41,706 nucleotides of DNA from Opitutia bacterium UBA7876 (GTDB taxonomy: Bacteria > Verrucomicrobiota > Verrucomicrobiia > Opitutales > Seribacteraceae). Both the position numbers and the translations under genes were made by a program. The stretch lies in the NCBI GenBank assembly GCA_002500665.1, contig DLRY01000061.1, positions 1 to 41,706 on the forward strand, written 5' to 3'. Positions 9,173-17,520 of this stretch are shown here, in pieces. The notes under the pieces were generated by a model, which was given only the letters and a program-made list of their open reading frames with translations, had not been told where the DNA came from and searched no databases. Positions within the stretch are counted from its first letter, which is position 1. Each line of letters begins with the position of its first letter.

Positions 9173-9592
9173 ATGGGTGTTTTCAAGAGTGACTGGGGTA
9201 TCAGAACCGAGGGTAAGGGAACCTACGAAATCACCGGCGCCGTTTCCGGAGGCCTTGTCGAATCCGGGCTTAGCGAGGGACTGGCATCGGTTTTCGTGAA
9301 GCACACGAGTTGCAGTCTTGTCTTGATGGAAAACGCCGATCCGACTGCCAGGGTTGACTTGGAGCGCTTCATGGAGGAACTGGTTCCGGAGGACTATCCG
9401 AACTTCATCCACACCTTGGAAGGACCGGACGATATGCCTTCCCATATAAAGATGGCATTGACCCGTACGAGCGAAAACATTCCCTTTGCGGGCGGGCGGC
9501 TTCAGCTCGGAACCTGGCAGGGCCTTTTCCTCTGGGAACACCGGTCGGCTCCCCACTCTCGAAAGCTTGCTCTTACCTACGTCGGGGAATGA
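9173..9592 (+). CDS. yjbQ: YjbQ family protein (secondary thiamine-phosphate synthase enzyme, UPF0047)
   Basis: This 139-aa protein covers the whole single-domain YjbQ/UPF0047 family. Its members have a weak thiamine-phosphate synthase activity in vitro and an uncertain main role. Conserved landmarks are VKHTSCSLVLMENADP, DMPSHIKMAL and LGTWQGLFLWEHR near the C-terminus. The family's metal-binding histidines fall within these motifs. The ATG at 9173 is the obvious start. The last four bases (ATGA) overlap the start of the following LysM lipoprotein gene, so the two are translationally coupled. Confidence 0.93.
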   Translation: MGVFKSDWGIRTEGKGTYEITGAVSGGLVESGLSEGLASVFVKHTSCSLVLMENADPTARVDLERFMEELVPEDYPNFIHTLEGPDDMPSHIKMALTRTSENIPFAGGRLQLGTWQGLFLWEHRSAPHSRKLALTYVGE

Positions 9593-10323
9593 AGCCCTTT
9601 CTTTCATTCTTCCGTTTCCTGGTTCCATGTCTTGCCCTGGCTTCCGCGTCGTGCGGGCCTAGTGGTCCGGCCCTCACGGAGGAGGAGGACCCCTCTTTTG
9701 GTCGCGGAAGATCCTACCTCAAGGTCGGAAAAGAGAAGGAGGCACTTGACGAATTTCTTTCCGTTACCCGAAGGATGGTCGAGTGCCCGAAGTCACACCT
9801 CGAGGCGGGCCGACTGCTTCTTCTCCTCGAGTCGCGCAAGGACCCTGTTGCCTCCATTTATCATCTGCGCAGGTTTTTGCTTCTCAAGCCGGAGTCCAGG
9901 GAGGCATCCAAGGTCAGGCAATTGATCGTAAGCGCCGAGCGCGAAATCATCCGAAAGCTCCCTGGTAAGCCTTATGATGACTACTTGGAGCTGATCGCCC
10001 TAAAGGAGGAGAATGCCAAGCTCAAGCGGTTAATCGATGACTACAAGGCGCGCCTGGGCGTTCCCCTTGAGGAGATTTCCAAGACGCCATTGCCGGTTGA
10101 TCCGCCCGCCAATCCTCCGACCCAGCCTCCTCCCGGTCCCGCGACGGTTCGTTCGTACGTCGTGCAGAGCGGCGACAGTCTGTATGCGATCAGCCGCAAG
10201 TTCTACGGTGATTCCTCGCATATCGATCATATCTTTCAAGCCAATCGGGACAGCTTGCCGAACAAGGACAGCCTCAAACCCGGGCAAACCCTGCGCATTC
10301 CTCCTTTGTCCCGAAACCGCTAG
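9589..10323 (+). CDS. LysM domain lipoprotein-like envelope protein
   Basis: The protein (244 aa) starts with a signal peptide and a plausible lipobox ending SASC (C22), suggesting export and lipid anchoring. Residues ~35-130 are helical with TPR-like character. A short coiled segment near 142-156 (LIALKEENAKLKRL) leads into a proline-rich linker (PPANPPTQPPPGP, about 170-185). A C-terminal LysM domain spans about 187-240 (YVVQSGDSLYAISRKFYG and KPGQTLRIP), which normally binds peptidoglycan. It probably acts in cell-wall attachment or assembly; a specific function cannot be given. The start overlaps the yjbQ stop by four bases. Confidence 0.87.
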   Translation: MKPFLSFFRFLVPCLALASASCGPSGPALTEEEDPSFGRGRSYLKVGKEKEALDEFLSVTRRMVECPKSHLEAGRLLLLLESRKDPVASIYHLRRFLLLKPESREASKVRQLIVSAEREIIRKLPGKPYDDYLELIALKEENAKLKRLIDDYKARLGVPLEEISKTPLPVDPPANPPTQPPPGPATVRSYVVQSGDSLYAISRKFYGDSSHIDHIFQANRDSLPNKDSLKPGQTLRIPPLSRNR

Positions 10324-10339
10324 GCTTGACTTGCGTCCG

Positions 10340-11485
10340 ATGACGTACTTTGACAACAACGCGACCACCAAGCCCTTCGCTTCCGTCCAAGCCGCCCATA
10401 CAGAGGCTCTGGTTCGAGATTGGCCGAACCCTTCCGCCCCCTCGCGCGCTTCCGCCAGGGTTCGCGCTAAACTGGAACTGGCCCGCGAGGAAATGGCCGA
10501 GTGTCTGGAATCCGTCCCCGAGAGCCTTTCCTTTACTTCCGGAGCTACGGAAGCTAATAACTCCTTCTTTGCCCATCTCGCCTCCTCGGCTCAACCGGGA
10601 GACGAGGTTCTTGTTTCGGCCATCGAGCATCCCAGTGTCAGCGAGCCTGCCCGCCATTGGTTTGGTGAAGGAGTCCGCCTTCTTCCGGTCGATTCAAGCG
10701 GTGCCGTGGACTTGGATGTCCTCGGGGAGTTTCTGGATCATACCGTTCCCCCTCTTTGCGTCGCCCTCATGGCAGCCAGCAACGAGACGGGTGTTCTTCA
10801 GCCTTGGAGGGAGGCGGCACTGCTCTGCCTGGAACGGGGAATCCATTTCCATTGTGACGCCACTCAATGGGTAGGCAAATTACCCTCCGTCGGTTTGTCC
10901 GCCTGCGACTCCTTTGCGGTCAGCGCTCATAAGTTCGGGGGGCCCAAGGGTGTTGGTCTACTGGGCAGTAAACTCGAACACCGCTTCGTTCTGGGCGGGT
11001 TGCAGGAAGCGGGCCGACGAGGAGGAACCGAAAATTTCCCTGCCATCGAGGGCATGAAGACGGGACTGGCTGAGGTTACTGGAAATCTTTCCGGGTTGCC
11101 CGGTCGTTCTTCGTGGAGGGATGCCTTCGAGGGTTCCATGCTGGAGAATTTTTCAGGCTTGAAGGTCTTGGGCGGTGAAGGGCCCCGCCTCTGGAATACC
11201 TCTATGCTTCTGATGCCGGATTTCGAAGGCCTTTCTTACGTCGGGAAACTGGACAAACTGGGCTTCGAGGTCTCCACCGGCTCGGCCTGTTCAAGCGGCG
11301 GATCGAAATCTTCCCCGACGGCCCTTGCGATGGGCTTTTCGGAGACCGAGTCCAAGCGGCTCCTTCGGGTTAGTTCATACCTCGAGGAGACGGAGGAGGA
11401 TTGGAGGTCGCTGGCCTCGGCTTTCCTGGAGGCGAGGGATCAACTTGAATCGGAAAGCGCCCAGTCCACCGTCATCTCTCTCTAG
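10340..11485 (+). CDS. Cysteine desulfurase (NifS/IscS-like, class V aminotransferase fold)
   Basis: This PLP enzyme releases sulfur from cysteine for Fe-S clusters, thiamine or tRNA thiolation. The N-terminus MTYFDNNATTKP is the canonical start, and the ATG at 10340 follows the LysM gene by 16 bases. SAHKFGGPKG carries the PLP lysine at residue 198. STGSACSSGG carries the catalytic cysteine at 317. The segment EAGRRGGTENFPAIEG is also typical. Length is 381 aa. The ACSSG pattern places the cysteine in a NifS/IscS-type loop. No scaffold gene (iscU, sufU) lies nearby, so the sulfur acceptor is unknown. The frame is open upstream, but that overlaps the LysM gene and lacks similarity. Confidence 0.93.
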   Translation: MTYFDNNATTKPFASVQAAHTEALVRDWPNPSAPSRASARVRAKLELAREEMAECLESVPESLSFTSGATEANNSFFAHLASSAQPGDEVLVSAIEHPSVSEPARHWFGEGVRLLPVDSSGAVDLDVLGEFLDHTVPPLCVALMAASNETGVLQPWREAALLCLERGIHFHCDATQWVGKLPSVGLSACDSFAVSAHKFGGPKGVGLLGSKLEHRFVLGGLQEAGRRGGTENFPAIEGMKTGLAEVTGNLSGLPGRSSWRDAFEGSMLENFSGLKVLGGEGPRLWNTSMLLMPDFEGLSYVGKLDKLGFEVSTGSACSSGGSKSSPTALAMGFSETESKRLLRVSSYLEETEEDWRSLASAFLEARDQLESESAQSTVISL

Positions 11486-11494
11486 AGCAAGATC

Positions 11495-12574
11495 TTGCGA
11501 CTCGCTGCCTTAAACCTGGAAAATTTTCGCAACATAGAGGTTGCGAGTCTCCAATTCAGTGGTGACCGCGTATTTCTTCTTGGCCCCAATGGTCAGGGCA
11601 AGACCAACTTGCTGGAGGCGATTGGTTTGTCTTCCAGCCTACGCTCCTTCAGGAAGACCGGGACTCAGGACATGGTTCTTGAGGGCAAGGATCAAAGCAG
11701 GCTCTTCTATCGTTTCGAGGATGACGAGGGAAAGGACAGGGACACGCTGCTTTCCTTCGGGCTCAGAGGTCCCAAGACACTCGAAGTGGATGGGAACAAA
11801 ATCTCCAGGCTGGGGGATTTTCTCGGGGAGTTTCCCTCCGTCGTCCTTTCTTCGCGAGATTTTCGATTCTTGCGCGACGGCCCCTCCGAGCGTCGGAAAT
11901 GGCTGGACCTGCTCCTTTCCAGTTCCGAGCAGGAATACTTTGCCGTCCTGCAGACTTTCCACGGAGCCCTGAGGGAAAGGAACGCCTTGCTTAGGCGGGG
12001 TGGGGGGGACCGGGAGATAGATGCCTTCGAGCAGACCTTGATACCCGCCGCCGTTCTCCTCCAAACCATGCGTCTGGAGGCCATGCCCGCGTTGTCGGCG
12101 ATCCTCGCGGAAAGCTATGCATCCTTATCAGGGGCTAAAGAGGAAGCCCGCTTGGAGTACAAGCCCGACATTCTGCTTGAAAACGAGGCGGAGTGGTCCC
12201 GCCGCCTCCAGGAGGAAAGGTCGCGCGACCGGGTGGTGGGAAACACCCGCCGGGGCCCTCATCGGGACGACTTCTCCGTTCTTCTCGATTCCCGAGATGC
12301 CAGGTCCTTTGCATCCGAGGGCCAGGAGAAGGGGCTGGTTCTTTCCCTCCGCCTGGCTGAATTTTCCTTCCTTCGTGAAGCCCGTGGCAGAGTGCCCATT
12401 CTGATCGCGGACGACGTGCTTGGAGAGCTTGACGCCGAGCGTGAGTCCAACTTCAAGAAGCTTCTCGCCCCCGAAGCTCAGGTCTTCGCTTCTGGAACCG
12501 TATTTCCCAGTGGCGAGGAAGAGAAAGACTGGGAGGTATTCGACGTTTCCGCCGGCGCTTTTGCGAAAAGCTAG
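11495..12574 (+). CDS. recF: DNA replication and repair protein RecF
   Basis: RecF is an SMC-like ATPase that directs RecOR to gaps in duplex DNA. The protein has 359 aa, normal for the family. LRLAALNLENFRNIE is the standard N-terminus, read from a TTG start at 11495. Walker A is GPNGQGKT at residues 30-37. A Walker B/D-loop segment is present near the C-terminus (ILIADDVLGELDAER). The ABC signature-like region lies around EGQEKGLVLSLRLAE. It follows the cysteine desulfurase by nine bases. In many bacteria recF sits next to dnaN and gyrB; here it lies with recO and ruvC instead. Confidence 0.95.
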   Translation: MRLAALNLENFRNIEVASLQFSGDRVFLLGPNGQGKTNLLEAIGLSSSLRSFRKTGTQDMVLEGKDQSRLFYRFEDDEGKDRDTLLSFGLRGPKTLEVDGNKISRLGDFLGEFPSVVLSSRDFRFLRDGPSERRKWLDLLLSSSEQEYFAVLQTFHGALRERNALLRRGGGDREIDAFEQTLIPAAVLLQTMRLEAMPALSAILAESYASLSGAKEEARLEYKPDILLENEAEWSRRLQEERSRDRVVGNTRRGPHRDDFSVLLDSRDARSFASEGQEKGLVLSLRLAEFSFLREARGRVPILIADDVLGELDAERESNFKKLLAPEAQVFASGTVFPSGEEEKDWEVFDVSAGAFAKS

Positions 12575-12643
12575 CTTTCAATACCCTCTAAGTTCTGTCA
12601 TGCCCATTCTCGTGCAAGTCTCCGAAAACAAAACCATCCCGGC

Positions 12644-13441
12644 GTGGAAGAGTTGACGGTTACGCACTGGGCCCTTTTGGCCCTCGGGGCACTCATCATG
12701 GGCATGAGCAAGGGAGGGCTCCCCGGAGCGGGCAACCTGACGGTGGCGATTTACGCCCTCGTTCTGGAGGATGCCCTCGGACCAGTCGGAATTCCTCTCT
12801 CGGTCGGTTTGCTTTTGCCGGTGCTCATATCGGCCGACGTTACCGCCACCCTTGTCTATCGACGTCATGCGAATTGGAAATTCATCGTTCGTCTTCTGCC
12901 CTTCTTTCTCGTCGGAACGGTTCTCGGTTGGTGGGTCTTCGATTTCTTCCAGGGCGGGGAAGAGCGGGTTGGTTTGCTCAAGCGCGTGGTGGGATGGATT
13001 CTTCTCGGGATGACGGCCCTTCATTTTTTCATGCAGGCCCGGAAAAAGACTCTTAAGGGAGGCGGGGCATCCACCGATCGGCCGCGAGGATCGGTTGTCC
13101 TTGGAATCTTTTTCGGTCTGCTTGGAGGGGTAGCGACGATGCTTGCAAATGCCGCCGGTCCGGTTGCCCAGCTCTACTTATTGGCGATGGGTCTCCCCAA
13201 GTATGCCTTCATCGGGACCTCGGCCTGGCTCTTTCTAATCGTGAACGTTGCGAAAATTCCCTTCATGGTCGATCTCGGCATCATTACCCTCGATTCGATG
13301 TCGGTAAGTTGGTGGATGTTTGTGCCCGCCGTGCTTGGGGCCGCTCTCGCTCCATTAATCGTAAAGTTCATAAACCAGTCCCTCTTTGAGCGCTTGGTCT
13401 GGTTCTTTATCGTTTTGGCTGGAATGCGTATGTTATTTTAG
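12644..13441 (+). CDS. TauE/SafE family sulfite exporter-like permease
   Basis: This integral inner-membrane protein of 265 aa shows about eight hydrophobic helices and the TauE/SafE pattern: an N-terminal MGMSKGGLPGAGNLTV motif and a matching second-half motif LGGVATMLANAAGPVAQLYL, reflecting the internal repeat of the family. Members are thought to move small sulfur-containing or other organic anions, but the substrate cannot be read from sequence. GTG at 12644 is the first usable start; TTG 12653 is an alternative. Its position two genes after a cysteine desulfurase could hint at sulfur handling, though that is only context. Confidence 0.88.
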   Translation: MEELTVTHWALLALGALIMGMSKGGLPGAGNLTVAIYALVLEDALGPVGIPLSVGLLLPVLISADVTATLVYRRHANWKFIVRLLPFFLVGTVLGWWVFDFFQGGEERVGLLKRVVGWILLGMTALHFFMQARKKTLKGGGASTDRPRGSVVLGIFFGLLGGVATMLANAAGPVAQLYLLAMGLPKYAFIGTSAWLFLIVNVAKIPFMVDLGIITLDSMSVSWWMFVPAVLGAALAPLIVKFINQSLFERLVWFFIVLAGMRMLF

Positions 13442-13452
13442 ACTTCTCTAGG

Positions 13453-14031
13453 ATGAGCAAAAGTTCCAGAAAGATGTGGGCCCGCCACCTAGCCGGTCAA
13501 TCAACGGGTCCGAAGTCCGCCGATCCACGGGCTCGGCTTTCGAAAACCCCTTACGAGGGTCGTATTCTCGGGATCGACCCGAGTTTGCGCGGGTCCGGGT
13601 TCGCGATTCTCGAGTGCCGGGACCGTTCCCATAAGGTTCTTCATTCCGAGACCCTCAAGCTCAAGCCCAAGGTGTCCTCCATCGAATGCCTAGGGAGAAT
13701 TCACCAGTCCGTGGCACACTTGGTCGACCTTTGGAAGCCTCTTCACGTCTCCTGTGAAGAGACCATCTACGTTCAGAACTTCAAGACCGCCCAAATCATG
13801 GGGTCGGCTCGAGGAGCCGCTCTTTCAGCGGCCGCCTTGCGGGGGGTTCCCGTCTTCGAATACGCCCCTTTGCGGGTCAAGCAGGCGGTGGTTGGTTTTG
13901 GTCGGGCGAGCAAGGAACAGGTAGCCAGCACCCTTGCCCAAATGCTGTCGTTGCCCGAGGTTCTCCCTTTCGACCAGTCCGATGCCTTGGGGCTTGCTCT
14001 TTGTCACGCTCTGACCTGGCAACCGGACTAG
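13453..14031 (+). CDS. ruvC: Crossover junction endodeoxyribonuclease RuvC
   Basis: RuvC resolves Holliday junctions. The 192-aa protein has an unusual basic N-terminal extension of about 36 residues before the RNase H-like fold. Catalytic acids are visible: D42 in ILGIDPSLRG, the E102/E103 pair in VSCEETIYVQN, and the C-terminal aspartates in FDQSDALGLALCHA. Whether the extension is translated is uncertain, but no later ATG precedes the first catalytic motif. It is the last gene of the plus-strand series. Its TAG stop overlaps the stop of the convergent YceI-like gene, sharing the sequence CTAG. Confidence 0.93.
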   Translation: MSKSSRKMWARHLAGQSTGPKSADPRARLSKTPYEGRILGIDPSLRGSGFAILECRDRSHKVLHSETLKLKPKVSSIECLGRIHQSVAHLVDLWKPLHVSCEETIYVQNFKTAQIMGSARGAALSAAALRGVPVFEYAPLRVKQAVVGFGRASKEQVASTLAQMLSLPEVLPFDQSDALGLALCHALTWQPD

Positions 14032-14699
14032 GGCTGTTGGCCGGCCATGGCCGGTGTCGGGAGCAGTGGGCGAACCCGGTCCGAAGCCCCAACCAGGTTT
14101 AGTCGAACCAAGATTTGGGGCTGGATGACCCTTGGCATGGAATTGTTGAGCCCGATGATCTCCCTGGTGAGCACGGTTTCGCCTTTGATTAAAAGGAGAT
14201 CTCCAATTCTTCCGTCATATTTTCTCCTTTCCGCACGCAAGTAACGAATCTCGACGGGCAGGGAGATCGCGAGCTTGTTACCTTTGATCGAAAGGTTTCC
14301 GTGGGCCCGTGCCCAGAGCGATCTTTCCGTCCATCTCGGGTCCTCCAAGCGAAGCAACTGAAAGGAAATCTCGGGGTTGGCGGCCGAGTTGAGCCATTCC
14401 TTCTTTTGGGCGTCCGTGTCCACGCGGTGGTACCCGAAGCGGAGGTTCCGTGGATCAAGGCTTACCTTTCCCGTGGCATGGGCAGGCTGTGAAACCGAGA
14501 AATCGATGTTTCCATCCACCTTCGAAAAGATTCCCCTGATGCCTTCAGTGGCGAAGACCCCATTGGTTCTAAGCTGAACTTCGATCCGGTTCAGGCTGCC
14601 CATTGGCCCGAGTTCGAACTTCATCGCCTGCAGAGGCAAGGCCACTGACATGGCCGACAGAAGAATGCATGTGGGATTGAATCCGTACGGAGCGATCAT
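14028..14699 (-). CDS. YceI-like periplasmic protein
   Basis: The protein resembles the YceI family, a secreted lipocalin-like barrel that binds isoprenoid or other hydrophobic molecules in known cases. After a signal peptide (TCILLSAMSVALPLQA) come the typical strands: TEGIRGIFSKVDGNIDFSV, DPRNLRFGYHRVDTDAQKKE and a stretch with NPEISFQL. The frame is open upstream to 14876, but the extra 59 residues look non-coding. The ATG at 14699 gives a 223-aa protein with a proper signal peptide. It converges on ruvC and overlaps it by four bases at the stops. The ligand is unknown. Confidence 0.75.
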   Translation of the reverse strand: MIAPYGFNPTCILLSAMSVALPLQAMKFELGPMGSLNRIEVQLRTNGVFATEGIRGIFSKVDGNIDFSVSQPAHATGKVSLDPRNLRFGYHRVDTDAQKKEWLNSAANPEISFQLLRLEDPRWTERSLWARAHGNLSIKGNKLAISLPVEIRYLRAERRKYDGRIGDLLLIKGETVLTREIIGLNNSMPRVIQPQILVRLNLVGASDRVRPLLPTPAMAGQQP

Positions 14700-14920
14700 T
14701 TTGAAGGGTTGATTATCCCTCTCTCTCAATCGAAAGTCCAGAACCAAGCACCACCGCTTAACTATCTGAGGGATGCGGAAAGGAGCGTTTTTTCCCAAGG
14801 AATCGTTGTCCGAAGCGTCTAGATATGAATGAATCCTCCAAAATCTGCCGGAAAAACGAGCCAGTGGTTCTTGCATCCTGTAGAATCATTTTTTAGCCTC
14901 GGTAGAAGGGGCCGGTTCCA

Positions 14921-16684
14921 ATGAAAGACTTAAGTGTGAAAAAATTTGATTTGCACAAGGTCCTGCTGGTGTTCGCCCTCCCCCTTTTTCTTTTCTCCTG
15001 CGGAGAAACGAACGAAACTTCCGGGGAGCTTCCTGCCGATGGAAACTTTTCGCTCAGCGAAGCGCAACCGCCCGAGACAACCTTGCTTGATGAAAACCTT
15101 GGGGGAGCGGACGAGGGCAACCGGACTGCGATTGCCGATTCCCCGCACCCCGATGAACTTGACGGTATTGTTGTCGGAGAGCCTTACCTGTTGATTCACG
15201 GTAGATCCGCTGCTGATACCCTAGATAGCGTAGTGAGGGCGGACGAACCACTTTCCGTAGCTGGCGGAGTTAGTTACCTTGGAGGTCCTGGAGTTGATAG
15301 TTCCCTTGGAGGTCGTGGCGGCCATGGAGCCGGCAGCTCCGTGCGCCTGGGTGACGATGAATTGATCGTTTTCGAACAGGACCGAGCGGATCTCGATCGA
15401 TCGCCCGTGGTTGGTTTCGACAAATCGGCAGGCTCGACCATCACCCTTGCCATCCCTGCTCAGCCATCGCCTCCGCCTGCCTCCGAATTGCCTCCTTTCA
15501 GTCCCGAGTCCGCTCCACCACCACCGCCACCAACACCTGCGGAAAAGCCACTCTCTGCGCCCGATGAACCTCCTGCCGACACCCGTCTTCCCCTAGTTTC
15601 CGGGGCCGGCCAGAGTGCAAAGAGCGATTTTCTCTCCCTGCGCGAGAGAAAGGCCAACAACCGGTCCTTGGGCAGCCCTCCCGCCAAGCCTCAGTTTGCA
15701 GGCCGGAAGCGTCCGCTTGAGATGCTCCAGAAGTCTCTCAGCAGCATCGCCTTCAACACGCCCGAGAAGATTCCCTACGGGGAACCGAGCTACATCCAGT
15801 TCCTCATGGATCCTTCCCTAGGGAGGAAGGAACTGGCCAACAAGATCAAGGAGAAGGGCCCCGTTGAAACCGCCTCCATCAGCATCACCCGGGAAATGGA
15901 GGTGACCTTGACGGGCGAGGATTTCAGCATCACCCCGATTTCCGAGACCAAGCAGATGGTACTTCCCTCCGAGACCACGGAATGGAAATGGTCCATCGTT
16001 CCCCAGAGGCCCGGCAAGAACCGTGTTCACCTTGTGGTCAACTCCATCCTCACGATCGAGGGGAAGGAAATGAAGCGATCGAGGTCCTTCGACAGGTACA
16101 TTGAGATCGAGGTGACCGGGATCCAGCGAACTTTCATCTTCATCGAGGACAACTGGCATTTTCTAGCCCTTGGGTTCGTGCCCGTCGCCCTTTTTCTGCC
16201 CTCCAGATCCTTGCGTCTGTGGAGGAACCGGAAGGCTGGGGCAAAACTTTCCCAAGGCAAGCACGACGAGACCCGGCCCATCGACGTGTTCGTGAGCTAC
16301 TCGAGCAGGGACAGGGTCGCGGTCCTGCGTCTGGTCGAGTCTCTGCGCGGTTCCGGATTCAACGTCTGGGTGGACCAAGGCGGACTCCATGGGGCCAGCC
16401 AGTGGAGTGAGCAAATCGTTGAGGCGATCGGGCGGACGGCGTCCTTTCTTCTGGTTTGCTCGCCTGCTTCCTTCGCTTCCCACAACGTCGTCAAGGAGAC
16501 CAGCCTGGCTTCCGAGCAGAACAAGCCCATCATTCCCCTCTTCATCGAGGAGACCGAAATTCCACAGAGCCTCCAGTACCAACTGGCGGGCCTGCAGAGA
16601 ATCGAGTATTCCGAGCAAAGCCATGGTGAATGCACGGGCGTGATCGCCGAGGCCTTGGGCAAGCTGGGCCTGCCCTCATCTTGA
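14921..16684 (+). CDS. Membrane-anchored TIR-domain protein with lipoprotein-like N-terminus
   Basis: The 587-residue protein starts with a basic n-region, a hydrophobic stretch and a lipobox-like end (LFLFSC, C27). Next comes an acidic, glycine-containing stretch to about residue 170, then a proline-rich segment near 176-225. A predicted beta-rich region covers about 270-400, containing TEWKWSIVPQRPGKNRVHL. One membrane helix lies near 410-430, followed by a strongly basic flank (RSLRLWRNRKAGAK). A TIR domain from about 452 to 585 begins IDVFVSYSSRD and includes GFNVWVDQ and SFLLVCSPASFASHNVV. E526 in VVKETSLASEQ is at the position of the catalytic glutamate of NAD-cleaving TIR domains. The basic flank suggests the TIR faces the cytoplasm. 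Function is inferred only: bacterial TIR domains often cleave NAD in defence or signalling. No obvious partner gene is adjacent. Confidence 0.82.
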   Translation: MKDLSVKKFDLHKVLLVFALPLFLFSCGETNETSGELPADGNFSLSEAQPPETTLLDENLGGADEGNRTAIADSPHPDELDGIVVGEPYLLIHGRSAADTLDSVVRADEPLSVAGGVSYLGGPGVDSSLGGRGGHGAGSSVRLGDDELIVFEQDRADLDRSPVVGFDKSAGSTITLAIPAQPSPPPASELPPFSPESAPPPPPPTPAEKPLSAPDEPPADTRLPLVSGAGQSAKSDFLSLRERKANNRSLGSPPAKPQFAGRKRPLEMLQKSLSSIAFNTPEKIPYGEPSYIQFLMDPSLGRKELANKIKEKGPVETASISITREMEVTLTGEDFSITPISETKQMVLPSETTEWKWSIVPQRPGKNRVHLVVNSILTIEGKEMKRSRSFDRYIEIEVTGIQRTFIFIEDNWHFLALGFVPVALFLPSRSLRLWRNRKAGAKLSQGKHDETRPIDVFVSYSSRDRVAVLRLVESLRGSGFNVWVDQGGLHGASQWSEQIVEAIGRTASFLLVCSPASFASHNVVKETSLASEQNKPIIPLFIEETEIPQSLQYQLAGLQRIEYSEQSHGECTGVIAEALGKLGLPSS

Positions 16685-16761
16685 CCCCTGTTCCTCGCGG
16701 CGGGCCGGCCTTCCAACCGATGGGGCTTGCCATGCGCTTTTCCTCTCCCCAGCTTGGTTGG

Positions 16762-17520
16762 ATGAAGATCATTTTAACTAGCTTGTTTCCCCTTTTTTTC
16801 ATACTTTGTCCCTTGGTCGCCGAAAAAGCCCTGCCCAAGGCTTTTCTGGACGGCATATCGGGTCCGGGATGGGTATCCCTTGGAGAAAAGGATTTTGCCC
16901 AGGTCAACTGCGACCCCGAGACGTTCCAGTTTAAGAAAGACGGAACCTTGCACTGTACGGGCAAACCAAACGGTGGCCTCCGTTCGCAGAAGATCTATAA
17001 GAATTTCGAGCTTGTTCTGGAATGGAGGCACAACCGACGGGCCGGTAACGCGGGTATTTTCATCTGGTGCCCGCGGGAGGTTCTGGACAAGCTCCCACGG
17101 GGCAGGCTTCCCCAGGGGATCGAGATTCAGATTCTGGACCTAGGTTATGAGGAAAACCATTTGAAGAACAAGGGCAAGCACTCGAACTGGTTTACCAGTC
17201 ATGGGGACGTCTTTCCCGTCGGGGTGGGCAGGATGAAGGCCTTCACCCCGGAGATTACCTACGTCGCGGAGGACGGTTCGAAGTACAAGGTCGGCAAGCC
17301 CACCAGTTCCCGTTGCTTTCCGACCAAGCGGCTGACTCGTCCGCATGGTCAGTGGAACCATTACTACATACGAGCGATAAACGGGGAAGTTCGTCTCTGG
17401 GTCAATGGGGAGGAGGTATCGGGCGGCTATGATTGCAAGCCTAGCGAGGGTCACTTGGTGATGGAATCGGAAGGGGCCCCCGTCGATTATCGGGGGATGC
17501 GCCTGCGGGAACTGCCCTAG
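16762..17520 (+). CDS. Secreted DUF1080 (3-keto-disaccharide hydrolase-like) protein
   Basis: The protein has a jelly-roll DUF1080 domain, common in large numbers in Verrucomicrobiota and Planctomycetota and linked to carbohydrate binding or hydrolysis. Landmarks are RAGNAGIFIW, QGIEIQILD, GQWNHYYIRAINGEVRLWVN and, at the end, APVDYRGMRLRELP. The ATG at 16762 starts a clear signal peptide (IILTSLFPLFFILCPLVA), giving 252 aa; the open frame upstream overlaps the TIR gene and looks non-coding. It lies 77 bases after the TIR stop on the same strand. Its TAG stop overlaps the stop of the convergent membrane-protein gene (CTAG). Confidence 0.88.
   Translation: MKIILTSLFPLFFILCPLVAEKALPKAFLDGISGPGWVSLGEKDFAQVNCDPETFQFKKDGTLHCTGKPNGGLRSQKIYKNFELVLEWRHNRRAGNAGIFIWCPREVLDKLPRGRLPQGIEIQILDLGYEENHLKNKGKHSNWFTSHGDVFPVGVGRMKAFTPEITYVAEDGSKYKVGKPTSSRCFPTKRLTRPHGQWNHYYIRAINGEVRLWVNGEEVSGGYDCKPSEGHLVMESEGAPVDYRGMRLRELP

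Noticed and set aside
12600..12656. Short frame MPILVQVSENKTIPAWKS just before the TauE/SafE gene, as a possible leader peptide
   Set aside because: It has only 18 codons, no ribosome site or attenuator-like hairpins, and no run of regulatory codons. It overlaps the likely GTG start of the permease.
14700..14876. 59-residue N-terminal extension of the YceI-like protein
   Set aside because: It lacks family similarity, and the internal ATG at 14699 begins a proper signal peptide.
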